64,000 nt of DNA from NCBI RefSeq assembly GCF_003046295.1, contig NZ_PZZN01000003.1, positions 912,715 to 976,714 on the forward strand. Direction: 5' to 3'. Source of the stretch: Sphingomonas aerolata. GTDB lineage: Bacteria > Pseudomonadota > Alphaproteobacteria > Sphingomonadales > Sphingomonadaceae. The position numbers and the translations under genes are program-made. Positions 9,038 through 17,788 of the stretch are shown here, piece after piece (position 1 is the stretch's first letter; the number at the start of each line of letters is the position of its first letter). The notes beneath the pieces are model-generated. The model was given only the letters and a program-made list of their open reading frames with translations. It made no database searches and was not told the DNA's origin.

Positions 9038-9744
9038 GTCGTCTCCCGGTGGCGCTCGGTAAGCTTCTCGATGCGCTTCTCGTTGATCGTGGACAGCACG
9101 ATGCGGTCGACATAGATGCCGGGAACGTGGATGCAGTCGGGATCGAACGCGCCTGGCTCGACGATCTCCTCGACCTCTACCACCGTCACCTTGCCCGCGG
9201 TCGCCATGTTCGGGTTGAAGTTGCGCGCGGTCTTGCGGAACATCAGATTGCCGGCCGGGTCGGCACGCCACGCCTTGATGATCGACAGGTCTGCCTTTAG
9301 CCACGTCTCCCGCACATAGTCCTCGCCGTCGAAGGTCTCGACCGGCTTACCTTTCGCGACGACCGTGCCGACACCGGTCTTGGTGTAGAACGCCGGAATG
9401 CCCGCACCGCCCGCGCGGATACGCTCGGCAAGCGTCCCCTGCGGCGTCAGTTCGAGTTCCAGCTCACCGCTGAGATATTGCTGCTCGAACAGCTTGTTCT
9501 CACCGACATAGGACGAGATCATCTTTGCAATCTGGCGACTTTCCAGCAGCATCCACAGGCCGAACCCGTCCGCCCCCGCATTGTTGGAAATGACGGTCAG
9601 TCCCGTAACGCCTGCTGCGCGAATTTCGGGGATCAGGCTTTCGGGGTTGCCAGACAGCCCGAAGCCGCCCGACATGACGGTCATGCCGTCGAACAGCACG
9701 CCTTCAAGCGCGTTCGCAGGGCTGTCGTAGATCTTGCTCTTCAT
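9034..9744 (-). CDS. pcaI: 3-oxoadipate CoA-transferase subunit A
   Basis: Partner of PcaJ. The 236-aa protein carries the glycine-rich CoA-binding segment MSGGFGLSGNPE near residues 24-35 and typical blocks ISNNAGADGFGLW and RAGGAGIPAFYTKTG. ATG 9744 (MKSKIYDSP) overlaps the pobA stop as ATGA, and a G-rich tract precedes it. Cytoplasmic. The following enzyme, the thiolase PcaF that splits 3-oxoadipyl-CoA, is not in the window and must be supplied from elsewhere. Confidence 0.91.
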   Translation of the reverse strand: MKSKIYDSPANALEGVLFDGMTVMSGGFGLSGNPESLIPEIRAAGVTGLTVISNNAGADGFGLWMLLESRQIAKMISSYVGENKLFEQQYLSGELELELTPQGTLAERIRAGGAGIPAFYTKTGVGTVVAKGKPVETFDGEDYVRETWLKADLSIIKAWRADPAGNLMFRKTARNFNPNMATAGKVTVVEVEEIVEPGAFDPDCIHVPGIYVDRIVLSTINEKRIEKLTERHRETT

Positions 9745-10922
9745 GCTGCCCCCAGGGGAAGTCCGACATAATTCTCCGCGAGCGACCGCTGCGCCGCCTC
9801 GGAGCCGCGAATGTAATCGAGTTCGGCGATCTGGATCCGGCGATCGAATCCGTCCATCGCCGGAAACCGGTGCGTGACGGACGTAAACCACCACGAGAAC
9901 CGCTCGGCCTTCCAGACCCGGGCTAGCGCGCGCGCCGAGTAGCCGTCGATGCCGGCGTCCGATCGATCCTTGTATTTCTCGACCAGTGCCTCGGCGAGCA
10001 TCGTCACGTCCGATACCGCCAGGTTCATGCCCTTCGCCCCGGTTGGCGGGACGATATGCGCTGCATCGCCTGCAAGGAACAATCTTCCCCACCGCATCGG
10101 CTCGCTGACGAACGATCGCAGAGGCGCGATAGCCTTCTCGAACGACGGCCCCCGCGTCACCTTCGCACCGACTTCAGGGCCGAGGCGCAAGCATAGTTCA
10201 TCCCAGAACCGGTCGTCAGACCAGTTGGCGATGTCATCGTTGAGCGCGCACTGCACATAATAGCGGCTGCGCGTGGTCGAACGCATCGATGCGAGTGCGA
10301 AACCGCGTTCATGGTTCGCATAGATAAGTTCGTGATCGACCGGCGGCACGTCGGCGAGAATGCCAAGCCATCCAAAGGGATAGGCCCGCTCGAACGTCTT
10401 GATCACGTCCGCCGGGATCGCGCCGCGACTTACGCCGTGATAGCCATCACAGCCGACGATGTAATCGCAGTCGAGCCGCTGCTCTCGGCCGTGCAACGAC
10501 CAGGTTACCGCGGGACGCGCGCCCTCCAGATCATGCAGTGCGACATCGCTCGCGTTCCAGACGATCGACAGGCCGCGTGATTCCGCCGCGTCAAACAGGT
10601 CGCGCATCACCTCTTGCTGGCCATAGACGGTGACTGTCGAACCACCGGTCAGCGCTGCCATGTCGATATGGAACATCCGGCCATCAAGCGACAAATTCGT
10701 GCCACCGTGAACGAGGCCTTCCCGGACCAGCCTGTCGGCCAGTCCGAGCTGACGCATCAGATCCGTCGTAACCTGTTCGAGCACGCCTGCGCGGACACGC
10801 CCTTCCACATACGCGCGGTCCCGCCGTTCGACGACGACGGCGTCGATGCCCTGCAAGCGGAGAAGATGCGCGAGAAACATGCCGGCGGGGCCGGCGCCGA
10901 TGATGGCAATCTGGGTACGCAT
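9741..10922 (-). CDS. pobA: 4-hydroxybenzoate 3-monooxygenase
   Basis: FAD- and NADPH-dependent hydroxylation of 4-hydroxybenzoate to protocatechuate. The 393-aa protein aligns with classical PHBH without numbering shifts: GAGPAG (9-14) for FAD ADP, the DG motif CDGYHG (158-163), the GD motif GDAAHIVPP (285-293), and substrate-site residues Y201, S212, R214, Y222, P293 and Y385 at the positions known for the Pseudomonas enzyme. This exact match makes the substrate assignment strong. The gene follows the C-glycoside deglycosidase genes after a 27-bp gap and leads into pcaI by ATGA overlap. In most proteobacteria pobA is controlled by a divergent PobR; none is present here. Confidence 0.96.
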   Translation of the reverse strand: MRTQIAIIGAGPAGMFLAHLLRLQGIDAVVVERRDRAYVEGRVRAGVLEQVTTDLMRQLGLADRLVREGLVHGGTNLSLDGRMFHIDMAALTGGSTVTVYGQQEVMRDLFDAAESRGLSIVWNASDVALHDLEGARPAVTWSLHGREQRLDCDYIVGCDGYHGVSRGAIPADVIKTFERAYPFGWLGILADVPPVDHELIYANHERGFALASMRSTTRSRYYVQCALNDDIANWSDDRFWDELCLRLGPEVGAKVTRGPSFEKAIAPLRSFVSEPMRWGRLFLAGDAAHIVPPTGAKGMNLAVSDVTMLAEALVEKYKDRSDAGIDGYSARALARVWKAERFSWWFTSVTHRFPAMDGFDRRIQIAELDYIRGSEAAQRSLAENYVGLPLGAA

Positions 10923-10949
10923 GCCTGTCGATCCTGTCGTCGGGCCCCG

Positions 10950-11342
10950 TCAGGCGGCCAGCGAGATGGTCTTCACGCACCGCGTCGTCGGTACGAACGG
11001 CAGGTACGAGATCCGCATCCGTTCCGCGAGTTCCAGCCGATGCTCGCCTGCCGACAGTCCACCGTCCTGCAGCACCGTCACCGTGGCGACCTCGCCGAAA
11101 TTCCAGCGGTCGCCATGCTCGTTCTCCATCTCGTCGAGCGTCCAGGTGCGGCCGCGCAGCGTCAACCGCACCGCTTCCCGCGGTATCGCTTCGCCGTCCA
11201 GCGTCACTGCGACGTCTTCGACCATCGAGAGGCCCAGGCCCCGGTAATAGGGCAGTCTTGCGCCGAACGAGAAGCCGATAGCCGCGCCGTTTTCCGCGAC
11301 GTTTGCGACGGTGTCTTCGCAGATCATGTGTTGATCGAACAT
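10950..11342 (-). CDS. C-glycoside deglycosidase beta subunit (DUF6379 family)
   Basis: Small 130-aa beta-sandwich protein of the type that pairs with a TIM-barrel subunit to split the C-C glycosidic bond of 3-keto C-glucosides (CarB/DgpB type). Family landmarks: MFDQHMICEDT at the N-terminus, PYYRGLGLSMVEDV, the RGRTWTLDEM block and RISYLPF near the C-terminus. ATG 11342 follows AAGG with 9-nt spacing, and lies 11 bp after the alpha-subunit stop, so the two are translated together. Family membership comes from recalled motifs of DUF6379; no catalytic residue is assigned because chemistry is in the partner. A stand-alone function is unlikely given the pairing. Confidence 0.82.
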   Translation of the reverse strand: MFDQHMICEDTVANVAENGAAIGFSFGARLPYYRGLGLSMVEDVAVTLDGEAIPREAVRLTLRGRTWTLDEMENEHGDRWNFGEVATVTVLQDGGLSAGEHRLELAERMRISYLPFVPTTRCVKTISLAA

Positions 11343-11353
11343 CGTATCTACCT

Positions 11354-12376
11354 TCAGGCTGCGCGTGCGGAGGAATTGGTCGTGGCGACGGGCTCGTCGA
11401 TCAACCGGGCAAGCATCGCCTGCTGGCGGCGGACCTGCTCGACGGACTCGACCGGATGGGCGTCTTCGATCCAGCGATTGCCTTCGTATTCGGAGCAGAT
11501 GTAGCCGGAGTATCCGCCTTGCTTGAGAACCTGGACGATTTCGTCATAGGGGATCGACGGTTCCACAAGGTCCTCGGTCATCTCGTAGAACTTGCCGTGG
11601 ACGTTGTGGATGCGTCCCATGAAATCGAGCATGCGCTTGGGTTCGTAGGCTGCGTTGTGACGCAGCGTCTCGGCCATCGCCATCGCGGCCCCCTCGCCAC
11701 CCATCTCGCGCACGTTCATCACGATGTATTCGCTGAGCGTACGGTCCTCATATGCCTTTTCGATGTAATCGGCGATGTGACGCGGTGCGCCGTTACGGAT
11801 GAAGCGCTCCTTCCAGACGGGCGGGAAGCGATGCAGGAACATGCCCATGTCGGGCAGGAAACCCAGCGCGCCGCTGCCCGATTTCTCGTACGCCTCGGCA
11901 TGCCGGACGATCCAGGGATGATCGAAGTGCAGAGGCGCGTGCACCTCGAGGAGGATCTTGATGCCCTTCTCCTCGGCATGAGGCGCACTGGCAACAAGCA
12001 CCTCAGGAGACACCGAGACCAGCGACCTGACGAAGCGCATACCGAGCGCCGCGGCGAAATCGATATCGCGCTTCATGCTGGCGACCTGCTCGTCAAGCGC
12101 CATGACGCGGCCGTTGTAGCGCTTGTAGTCGAGCATCGCATCATGCGCGACGGGCACTGTCCCGTACTTCGTCATCAGGGCATGCCAGTCGGTGATCTTG
12201 TTCTCCGGAACGGGCTGTTCGGGCCACCCCCAGAATGTCTGTTCGCCGATGACCTCGATTCCGGTCGCGCCCATTTCCGCGCAGGTCCGGATAAAGTCCT
12301 CTAAGGTCATCTTGCCGAGGAACGTCTCGTTCTGGAAGCTGTAGAGGCTTACGCCTCGCTTTATAGTTCCGGTCAT
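11354..12376 (-). CDS. C-glycoside deglycosidase alpha subunit / sugar phosphate isomerase-epimerase family
   Basis: 340-aa xylose-isomerase-like TIM barrel. The divalent-metal site of this fold can be placed: E144 in LLEVHAP, D176 in LPDMGMF, H260 in NVHGKF and E296 in CSEYEGN. The long form (about 340 aa rather than 270-290) and the adjacent DUF6379 gene are the hallmark of the C-glycoside deglycosidase alpha subunit, which eliminates the aglycone from a 3-keto C-glucoside. It starts 26 bp after the MFS gene upstream. Without the beta partner it would be called a generic isomerase/epimerase or a 3-keto-glucoside hydratase-like protein; the gene pair and the GMC/GDH3 oxidase pair nearby favour C-deglycosylation. 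Confidence 0.8.
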   Translation of the reverse strand: MTGTIKRGVSLYSFQNETFLGKMTLEDFIRTCAEMGATGIEVIGEQTFWGWPEQPVPENKITDWHALMTKYGTVPVAHDAMLDYKRYNGRVMALDEQVASMKRDIDFAAALGMRFVRSLVSVSPEVLVASAPHAEEKGIKILLEVHAPLHFDHPWIVRHAEAYEKSGSGALGFLPDMGMFLHRFPPVWKERFIRNGAPRHIADYIEKAYEDRTLSEYIVMNVREMGGEGAAMAMAETLRHNAAYEPKRMLDFMGRIHNVHGKFYEMTEDLVEPSIPYDEIVQVLKQGGYSGYICSEYEGNRWIEDAHPVESVEQVRRQQAMLARLIDEPVATTNSSARAA

Positions 12377-12402
12377 GCTGAATCTCGTTTCAGTCTAAAG
12401 GG

Positions 12403-13620
12403 TCAGGCCGTGGCGGCGGTAAGGGCTGATGGCGTGCGACGGCTGGCGACGAAGGCGATCAGCGCAACGACGATGCCGAGAACGCCCATCGCGAGGAAAG
12501 CCGATTGCATCGTGCCGAAGGCGTCGTTGAGCTTGTGAACGAACCAGGGACTGGAGAACTGGCCAAAGAAGAAGCAGGCGGTCCAGATACCCATCCCGCG
12601 GCCGCGATGTTCGAAGGTGAGCTTCGAGCTGGCCCAGGCGATCAGAACCGGGACCGCCATGCCGACGCCGGTCTGCTGGATCACCAACCCGGCAATCATC
12701 CAGCGATAGTCGACCGCCAAGCCGATACCCGCCAGTCCTACGCCGACCAGCAGGAACAGCGTACCGATCTGCACCGCATTGGAGCGGCCGCTCATCAACC
12801 GAAAAATGATCGAGCCGAGCACGACGAAGAGGCTGGGGATAGCGGTTAGCTGACCGAGCCGGGCGCCGCCCTGTACACCCACTTCGCGGAATGCGAGGCC
12901 GCCGTTAATGATGAAGACGTAGTAGAGTGCCGAGGCCAGCAGGGTCACGCCGCCGATCAGTGCAATCACAGCCCACGGGAACGGCGTAGAGATATCGGGC
13001 GCAGCGACGATCTCCTTGACGGTCGCGCCATCCTTCTTTGGCTCGAACAGAAAGGCGAGCATCGCGAGGAAAATCGGAAAGGCGACCAGGTAGACGAGGA
13101 AGATCCCGTTCCACCGCACGCCGCTGGCTGCACCCGACAACAGGATGACGCCCGATGCCATCAGCGGCCCGGCGAGGCCCTGCAACAACAGCCAGTCGCG
13201 GCGCCCGCGGTCATCCCAGTAATCGCCGAGCAGCGTATTGACGATCGTCAGAATCGCCGCCTCCGCAACCCCGAGCAGCAGGCGCGAGGCGAACACGGCG
13301 TTCAGGCTGTCGAGAAAGAAAGGCGCGGTGCCGAAGATGCCGTAGAAGAACGTCGCCCAGATCAGCAGAGGCCGCCGCCCGAACTTGTCGATGAAGAACC
13401 CTGCAAACGGCGCGATCAGTGCGATGGTCAGGCCAGGCGCCGACACCATCAGCGGCACCTTCCACCGTGCGTCGGGGTCGGCCGAGAAATGGTCGATGAT
13501 CGACGGAACCGCCGGAAACATCGATACGATGGCGAAGATCGGCAGGAAAGCCGCCGTGACGATGGTGATGCCCTGAGGCACCATCGTTAACCGTCGTATC
13601 GAATCCAGTATCGAACGCAT
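12403..13620 (-). CDS. MFS transporter, probable glycoside or 3-keto-glycoside importer
   Basis: 405-aa inner-membrane carrier with about 12 hydrophobic helices and the MFS loop motif GFFIDKFGRRPL between helices 2 and 3. ATG 13620 has GGGAG 7 nt upstream; an in-frame ATG at 13647 would place the start closer to the operator and has no good ribosome site. First gene of the unit that continues into the deglycosidase, pobA and pca genes, so it most likely imports the substrate of that pathway. The operator-like site and TTGACA box at 13657-13691 lie directly upstream. Substrate is inferred from context only. Confidence 0.82.
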   Translation of the reverse strand: MRSILDSIRRLTMVPQGITIVTAAFLPIFAIVSMFPAVPSIIDHFSADPDARWKVPLMVSAPGLTIALIAPFAGFFIDKFGRRPLLIWATFFYGIFGTAPFFLDSLNAVFASRLLLGVAEAAILTIVNTLLGDYWDDRGRRDWLLLQGLAGPLMASGVILLSGAASGVRWNGIFLVYLVAFPIFLAMLAFLFEPKKDGATVKEIVAAPDISTPFPWAVIALIGGVTLLASALYYVFIINGGLAFREVGVQGGARLGQLTAIPSLFVVLGSIIFRLMSGRSNAVQIGTLFLLVGVGLAGIGLAVDYRWMIAGLVIQQTGVGMAVPVLIAWASSKLTFEHRGRGMGIWTACFFFGQFSSPWFVHKLNDAFGTMQSAFLAMGVLGIVVALIAFVASRRTPSALTAATA

Positions 13621-13656
13621 TCCGCCTCTCCCGCCATGTTTCGCCACGGCTTTAAT

Positions 13657-13674
13657 AGAACTAGCATTCTAGTT
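13657..13674 (-). promoter_or_regulatory. Operator-like site A for the deglycosidase/pob/pca operon
   Basis: AGAA-N6-TTCTAGTT, containing a nearly perfect 16-bp palindrome (AACTAG-CATT-CTAGTT). Closely related sites occur upstream of the TonB receptor (20762-20779) and between tetR and the monooxygenase gene (21753-21770). A TTGACA box lies 11 bp upstream on the minus strand (13686-13691, overlapping the stop codon of the FAH gene), so the site sits in the promoter, as expected of a repressor operator. Confidence 0.65.
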
Positions 13675-13687
13675 ATTGATCGGGCTG

Positions 13688-14650
13688 TCAAGCCTGTACG
13701 ACCCGCTGGTCGATCGCACCGAACAGCGGCGCTCCGTCTCTGGCGCGTGCCTCCATGCGGACCCGGTCACCGAACGTCATGAAGCCGGTGGTCGCGGTGC
13801 CGGTATCGACGATCTCGATACCGCGTCGCTCCGCGATGCAGGACGAACCGACGTCCCGGAAATTCGCGTTGGAGACGGTGCCCGATCCTATGATCGTCCC
13901 CGCCGGCAACTTTCGGGTAGCAGCGGCATGCGCAATCAGCTGAGCGAAACTCCACGCCATCGCCCCGCCTTGCGCGCGTCCGAACGAGCGGCCGTTCCAA
14001 TCGACTTCGAGTGTCAGATCCACGCCGCCTTCGGTCCATGCCGTTCCGAGCGCGTCGGGCGTCAGCGCGACCGGCGCCATGCTGCACGCCGGCTTGGCTT
14101 GTATCCAGCCGAACCCGGTCTTCATTTCGGGGCCTGCCAGCGCGCGCAACGACCAGTCGTTGATCTGGACGACGAGCCGGATCGCTCTTGCACACTCCTC
14201 GACCGGTGTACCGACCGCGACATTGCCGAGAACGACCCCGAACTCGCCCTCGAAATCGATGCCGTGCGAAAGGTCGGGAAATGCGACATTCTCGTGACCA
14301 GACAGGAAATGGTCGGACAGTCCCTGATACATCAGAGGCCGCCCGGTTTTCTCCGGAACGATACCTAGGACCTGATCCATCAGTTCGCCGTGCGACGGGT
14401 AGGCGGACCCGTCCAGCCATTGCCAGGCGCGTGGCAGTGGTGCCATCGCGGCAGACGGATCGAAAGCTTCCCCCTGTCCTGCTTCCACTCGCTGCTGAGC
14501 CGCACGGCACACGGGGATTAGGTGATCCCAATCGTCGAGCAGCACCTGAAGCGTAGCGACGCCTTCCACTAGCAGCGCTCTGGCGTGGTCGATCGAGACG
14601 ACGGCCAGCCTGCCGTCGCGGCTGCCGTCATTCAGAGTCGCAAACCGCAT
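13688..14650 (-). CDS. Fumarylacetoacetate hydrolase (FAH) family protein
   Basis: 320-aa enzyme of the FAH fold, which uses a divalent metal to hydrolyse or decarboxylate beta-diketo acids produced by aromatic ring cleavage. Metal-ligand region is recognisable: HGIDFEGEFGVVLG supplies the acidic pair and QINDWSLR the Asp; GSGTVSN near residue 250 is also typical. ATG 14650 has GAGGATC 6-9 nt upstream; the frame extending to 14827 runs inside the transporter. Last gene of the TonB-GDH3-GMC-MFS-FAH unit. A role in opening or finishing aglycone breakdown is inference; the classical homogentisate-pathway FAH is less likely because no hmgA or maleylacetoacetate isomerase is near. Confidence 0.85.
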   Translation of the reverse strand: MRFATLNDGSRDGRLAVVSIDHARALLVEGVATLQVLLDDWDHLIPVCRAAQQRVEAGQGEAFDPSAAMAPLPRAWQWLDGSAYPSHGELMDQVLGIVPEKTGRPLMYQGLSDHFLSGHENVAFPDLSHGIDFEGEFGVVLGNVAVGTPVEECARAIRLVVQINDWSLRALAGPEMKTGFGWIQAKPACSMAPVALTPDALGTAWTEGGVDLTLEVDWNGRSFGRAQGGAMAWSFAQLIAHAAATRKLPAGTIIGSGTVSNANFRDVGSSCIAERRGIEIVDTGTATTGFMTFGDRVRMEARARDGAPLFGAIDQRVVQA

Positions 14651-14660
14651 CTTGATCCTC

Positions 14661-16100
14661 TCAATCGGTGTCGAATAGGCGCTGGGGAAACCGTCGGCTG
14701 AGCACGGCGACGCAGAACAGCAGCAGACATATGCTGATCGCTGCTGGGATGAGCGCGGCACGTGTCTCGGGCGCGGACGTCGCCCCACCGGCCATGACGA
14801 GGAACAGCGTTCCGACCGTTGCGGCACCGCCGGCGTTTCCCAGCTGCTGGACCGTCTTCAGCGCACCGCCTGCAGCGCCGGCATGGCGGGTGTCCACCCG
14901 CGCGAGCGCGATCGGCGACAGCGGCCCCGCACAAGTTCCCATGCCGAGACCGGCGATCAGGAGTGCAACACCGATCAGCGGCACGCTCGCGCTGGTTGCC
15001 ACGGTCACCGTCACCCCGGCCACCCCCAGCGCCATTGCCCCGGAACCGAACGCCAGCACGGAACGGCCCAGACGTGGCAGGATACGGCGACCAAGCAGGC
15101 TGATCCCCAGCCCTACGCCGACCGCGAATGGAATGTGCAGCAATCCGGCCGACAGCGGGTCAAGGCCGAGCCCGACCTGCAGTACCAGCGTCAACACTAA
15201 CAGGAACCCTCCCCCCGCCACAGCGAAGACGAGCGACGTCAGCAGGCCGTTAGAGAAGCTGCGATCCTGAAACATCGCCGGATCCAACAACGCCGAGCCA
15301 GTGCGTACAGTCTGCCGGCGCAGATGCCACCACAGCACCATCCCGAGCGGCACGGTCGTCGCGAACAGTCCGAAGCACCACCATGGCCAGTTGAGCGCGC
15401 GCGCCTCGATCAGCGGGAAGACGAGGGCAAACAGCAGGGCGACGACGAGCGCGTTCCCCGCCCAGTCGATCCGCAGACGGTCGGGCGAGCGGCCTTTGGG
15501 CAGGAGATACCAGGCGGCGACGATGCCGGCCGCACCGATCGGCAGGTTGATCAGGAAGATCGCCCGCCAGCCGAGCCCCGCGACGTTCGCCTCGATCAAT
15601 GCGCCACCGATGACCGGCCCCAATACCGCGGTCAGACCGCCCAATATGCCGAAAAACGACAGGGCCCCGACCCGTTCATGCGGAGGATAGAGGAGCTGGA
15701 CCAAAGCAAGAACTTGCGGCCCCATGCACGCCGCGGTCGCCCCCTGTACCAGACGCGCCACGATCAGCGCGGTCGGCGTCGGCGCAACGCCGCACAGCAA
15801 GGATGCGAGCGTAAAGCCCAGCATGCCGCCGATGAACATCCGGCGATACCCAAAGACATCTCCCATGCGGCCACCGCTGACGAGCAGCATTGCGAAGGCC
15901 ATCGAATATCCGGCCACCATCCATTGCACCGCAACCGGTCCGGCGCCGAGGTCGGCACGGATCGCGGGAATCGCGATATTGACGATCGTGCTGTCGAGCA
16001 CGTCCATCACGAATGCCACCGTCAGCGTCGCGAAGGCCAGCGTGCGGGCGCGCGGCGCGAGCGATGACGCCTGATCGCGTGCGCTCGCCACGGTCGTCAT
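14661..16100 (-). CDS. MFS transporter, DHA2 (EmrB/QacA) type
   Basis: 479-aa inner-membrane protein, about 14 hydrophobic segments. Motif D1 at the first helix (DVLDSTIVNIAIPAI) and motif A (GGRMGDVFGYRRMF) are characteristic of the drug:H+ antiporter-2 family. It starts 2 bp after the GMC oxidoreductase stop and ends 10 bp before the FAH start, firmly inside the operon. Likely exports toxic phenolic intermediates or glycosides, or moves the oxidised glycoside; direction cannot be decided from sequence, though the family is mostly efflux. Confidence 0.88.
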   Translation of the reverse strand: MTTVASARDQASSLAPRARTLAFATLTVAFVMDVLDSTIVNIAIPAIRADLGAGPVAVQWMVAGYSMAFAMLLVSGGRMGDVFGYRRMFIGGMLGFTLASLLCGVAPTPTALIVARLVQGATAACMGPQVLALVQLLYPPHERVGALSFFGILGGLTAVLGPVIGGALIEANVAGLGWRAIFLINLPIGAAGIVAAWYLLPKGRSPDRLRIDWAGNALVVALLFALVFPLIEARALNWPWWCFGLFATTVPLGMVLWWHLRRQTVRTGSALLDPAMFQDRSFSNGLLTSLVFAVAGGGFLLVLTLVLQVGLGLDPLSAGLLHIPFAVGVGLGISLLGRRILPRLGRSVLAFGSGAMALGVAGVTVTVATSASVPLIGVALLIAGLGMGTCAGPLSPIALARVDTRHAGAAGGALKTVQQLGNAGGAATVGTLFLVMAGGATSAPETRAALIPAAISICLLLFCVAVLSRRFPQRLFDTD

Positions 16101-16102
16101 GG

Positions 16103-17788
16103 CTAGATCGTGCCTTCTCGAAGCATCGATACCGCGTTGGCACAGGCGCGCGCCGTCAAGGCCATGTAGGTCAACGACGGGTTCTGGCAGGCGGACGAGC
16201 TCATTGCTGCGCCGTCCGTCACGAACAGGTTCGGTACGTCATGCGCACGGTTCCACTTGTCGAGGACGGACCGGGCCGGGTCGTTCCCCATCCGCGCGCC
16301 ACCCATCTCGTGGATCGCCGACCCGCCCGCGCCTGGCTGATCGAAGCCGAGGAAAACATGACCGCCTGCAGCCTCGAGCATGACCTTGGCCTGGCCCTTG
16401 GCATCGGCAAGCGCGGCATGTTCGTTCGCGCCGTGTTCGAACGCGATGTTCAACACCGGGGCACCGTGCGGATCGGTCTTCACGCGGTCGAGGGTCAGGC
16501 GATTGCTGGCGCGTGGCAGGCTTTCGGCGAAGGTGACGAAGATCATCCGCCAGGGTCCCGGATGCCGCAACGACTCCTTGTAGTCCACGCCGAGCCCTGC
16601 CGCCCGTTTACCGGCCGTCCATGTGCTCTGCAGCGCGCCGCCCTGGAAGCTGTAGCCCCGCGTGAAGCCGGCACCGTCCTGTTGGTCCAGATTGCGGAAC
16701 CGGGGCACCACGATCCCGGTCGGGCGGTTGCCGTAGCTGGTATGCGTTTCGAAACCCGGCATGGCCGCGATGCCCGACAGCGTGGTCGCGTGATCCATGA
16801 TGTGCGTGCCGAGCACGCCCGAGCTGTTGGCGAGCCCATTGGGGAAGCGTTCGGAGGTCGACCGCAGCAGGATATGGTTCGAATTGAACGTGCCGGCATT
16901 GAGGAACACGAGGCGGGCCGTCGCCGTACCGCGTTTGCCGGTCTTGACGTCAAGATACCGCACGCCCGTCGCGCGTCCCGTTACCGGGTCGTGATCAACG
17001 CCCTCGACGACACTGTCGGTGATGACCGTCAGATTGCCGGTGGCCTTGGCGGCTGGCAACGTCGAACTCTGCGTCGAGAAATAGGCGCCGTAGGAACAGC
17101 CACGCGCGCAGATCGAGCGATACTGGCACTTCGACCGCCCTTCCTTCGCCTCGGTAAGATTGGCGGTTCGGCCGACTGTCAGCCGGCGGTCAGGAAACGT
17201 GTTCATGAACACGTCGCGGCAATGCTGCTCGACCGCGTTGAGCGCCATCGGCGGCTGGAAACGTCCGTCCGGCAGAACCGCCAGCCCTTCGGCCGCGCCG
17301 GATACGCCGATGAAGTCCTCGACTCGGTCGTACCAAGGCGCGAGATCGGCATAGCGGATCGGCCAGTCGAGGCCGTGCCCGTCGGCCTTGTTCGCGCCAA
17401 AATCATAGTCCGACCAGCGATAGCATTGTCGGCCCCACGTCAGCGACCGTCCGCCCATCTGGTACGACCGCCACCAGTTGAAGTCCTTGCCGGCGGGAAC
17501 GGCGTAGGGATTCTCGCGGTCGTTGACGAAATGATGTTCGGTGAACTCGGTGAAATGCCGGTTCATCGATTGGACCGGATACTCCGCCCAATAGCGTTCG
17601 GCATCGCCCATCCCGCGGAACGGGAGTTCCCAGGGTGCCAGTGTCTCGGTTTTGTACCCGGTGCCGTGCTCGATATCGCGGCCACGCTCGATCATCAGGA
17701 CCTTCAGCCCCGCCTGCGTCAGTTCCTTGGCCGACCAGCCACCGGTTATTCCTGACCCGACCACGATGGCGTCGAATTCCTGCATCAT
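16103..17788 (-). CDS. GMC-family oxidoreductase, probable glucoside 3-dehydrogenase catalytic subunit
   Basis: 561-aa FAD enzyme. FAD-binding GSGITGG at 11-17, the RGCSYGAYF block mid-protein, the active-site His H493 in IHEMGGARMG and N536 in QNPSLT complete the GMC signature of the gluconate/2-keto-gluconate dehydrogenase branch. Such proteins pair with a subunit-3 protein carrying a Tat signal and oxidise sugars at the periplasmic face, passing electrons to a cytochrome or quinone. The partner is the adjacent gene (ATGA overlap at 17785-17788). With a C-glycoside deglycosidase in the neighbouring unit, oxidation of the glucosyl C3-OH is the most likely reaction, since that enzyme needs a 3-keto substrate. 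No signal peptide of its own, so export in complex with the partner is expected. Confidence 0.87.
   Translation of the reverse strand: MMQEFDAIVVGSGITGGWSAKELTQAGLKVLMIERGRDIEHGTGYKTETLAPWELPFRGMGDAERYWAEYPVQSMNRHFTEFTEHHFVNDRENPYAVPAGKDFNWWRSYQMGGRSLTWGRQCYRWSDYDFGANKADGHGLDWPIRYADLAPWYDRVEDFIGVSGAAEGLAVLPDGRFQPPMALNAVEQHCRDVFMNTFPDRRLTVGRTANLTEAKEGRSKCQYRSICARGCSYGAYFSTQSSTLPAAKATGNLTVITDSVVEGVDHDPVTGRATGVRYLDVKTGKRGTATARLVFLNAGTFNSNHILLRSTSERFPNGLANSSGVLGTHIMDHATTLSGIAAMPGFETHTSYGNRPTGIVVPRFRNLDQQDGAGFTRGYSFQGGALQSTWTAGKRAAGLGVDYKESLRHPGPWRMIFVTFAESLPRASNRLTLDRVKTDPHGAPVLNIAFEHGANEHAALADAKGQAKVMLEAAGGHVFLGFDQPGAGGSAIHEMGGARMGNDPARSVLDKWNRAHDVPNLFVTDGAAMSSSACQNPSLTYMALTARACANAVSMLREGTI

Noticed and set aside
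9034..9744. Calling the CoA-transferase genes scoA/scoB (general 3-oxoacid CoA-transferase)
   Set aside because: Sequence does not exclude it, but position between pobA and pcaH with overlapping stops makes the 3-oxoadipate role far more likely.
11303..12304. 333-codon plus-strand frame opposite the deglycosidase alpha gene
   Set aside because: Shadow frame; the minus strand encodes a TIM barrel with complete metal site.
16013..17755. 580-codon plus-strand frame across the GMC oxidoreductase
   Set aside because: Antisense shadow; the GMC reading has FAD and active-site motifs in order.
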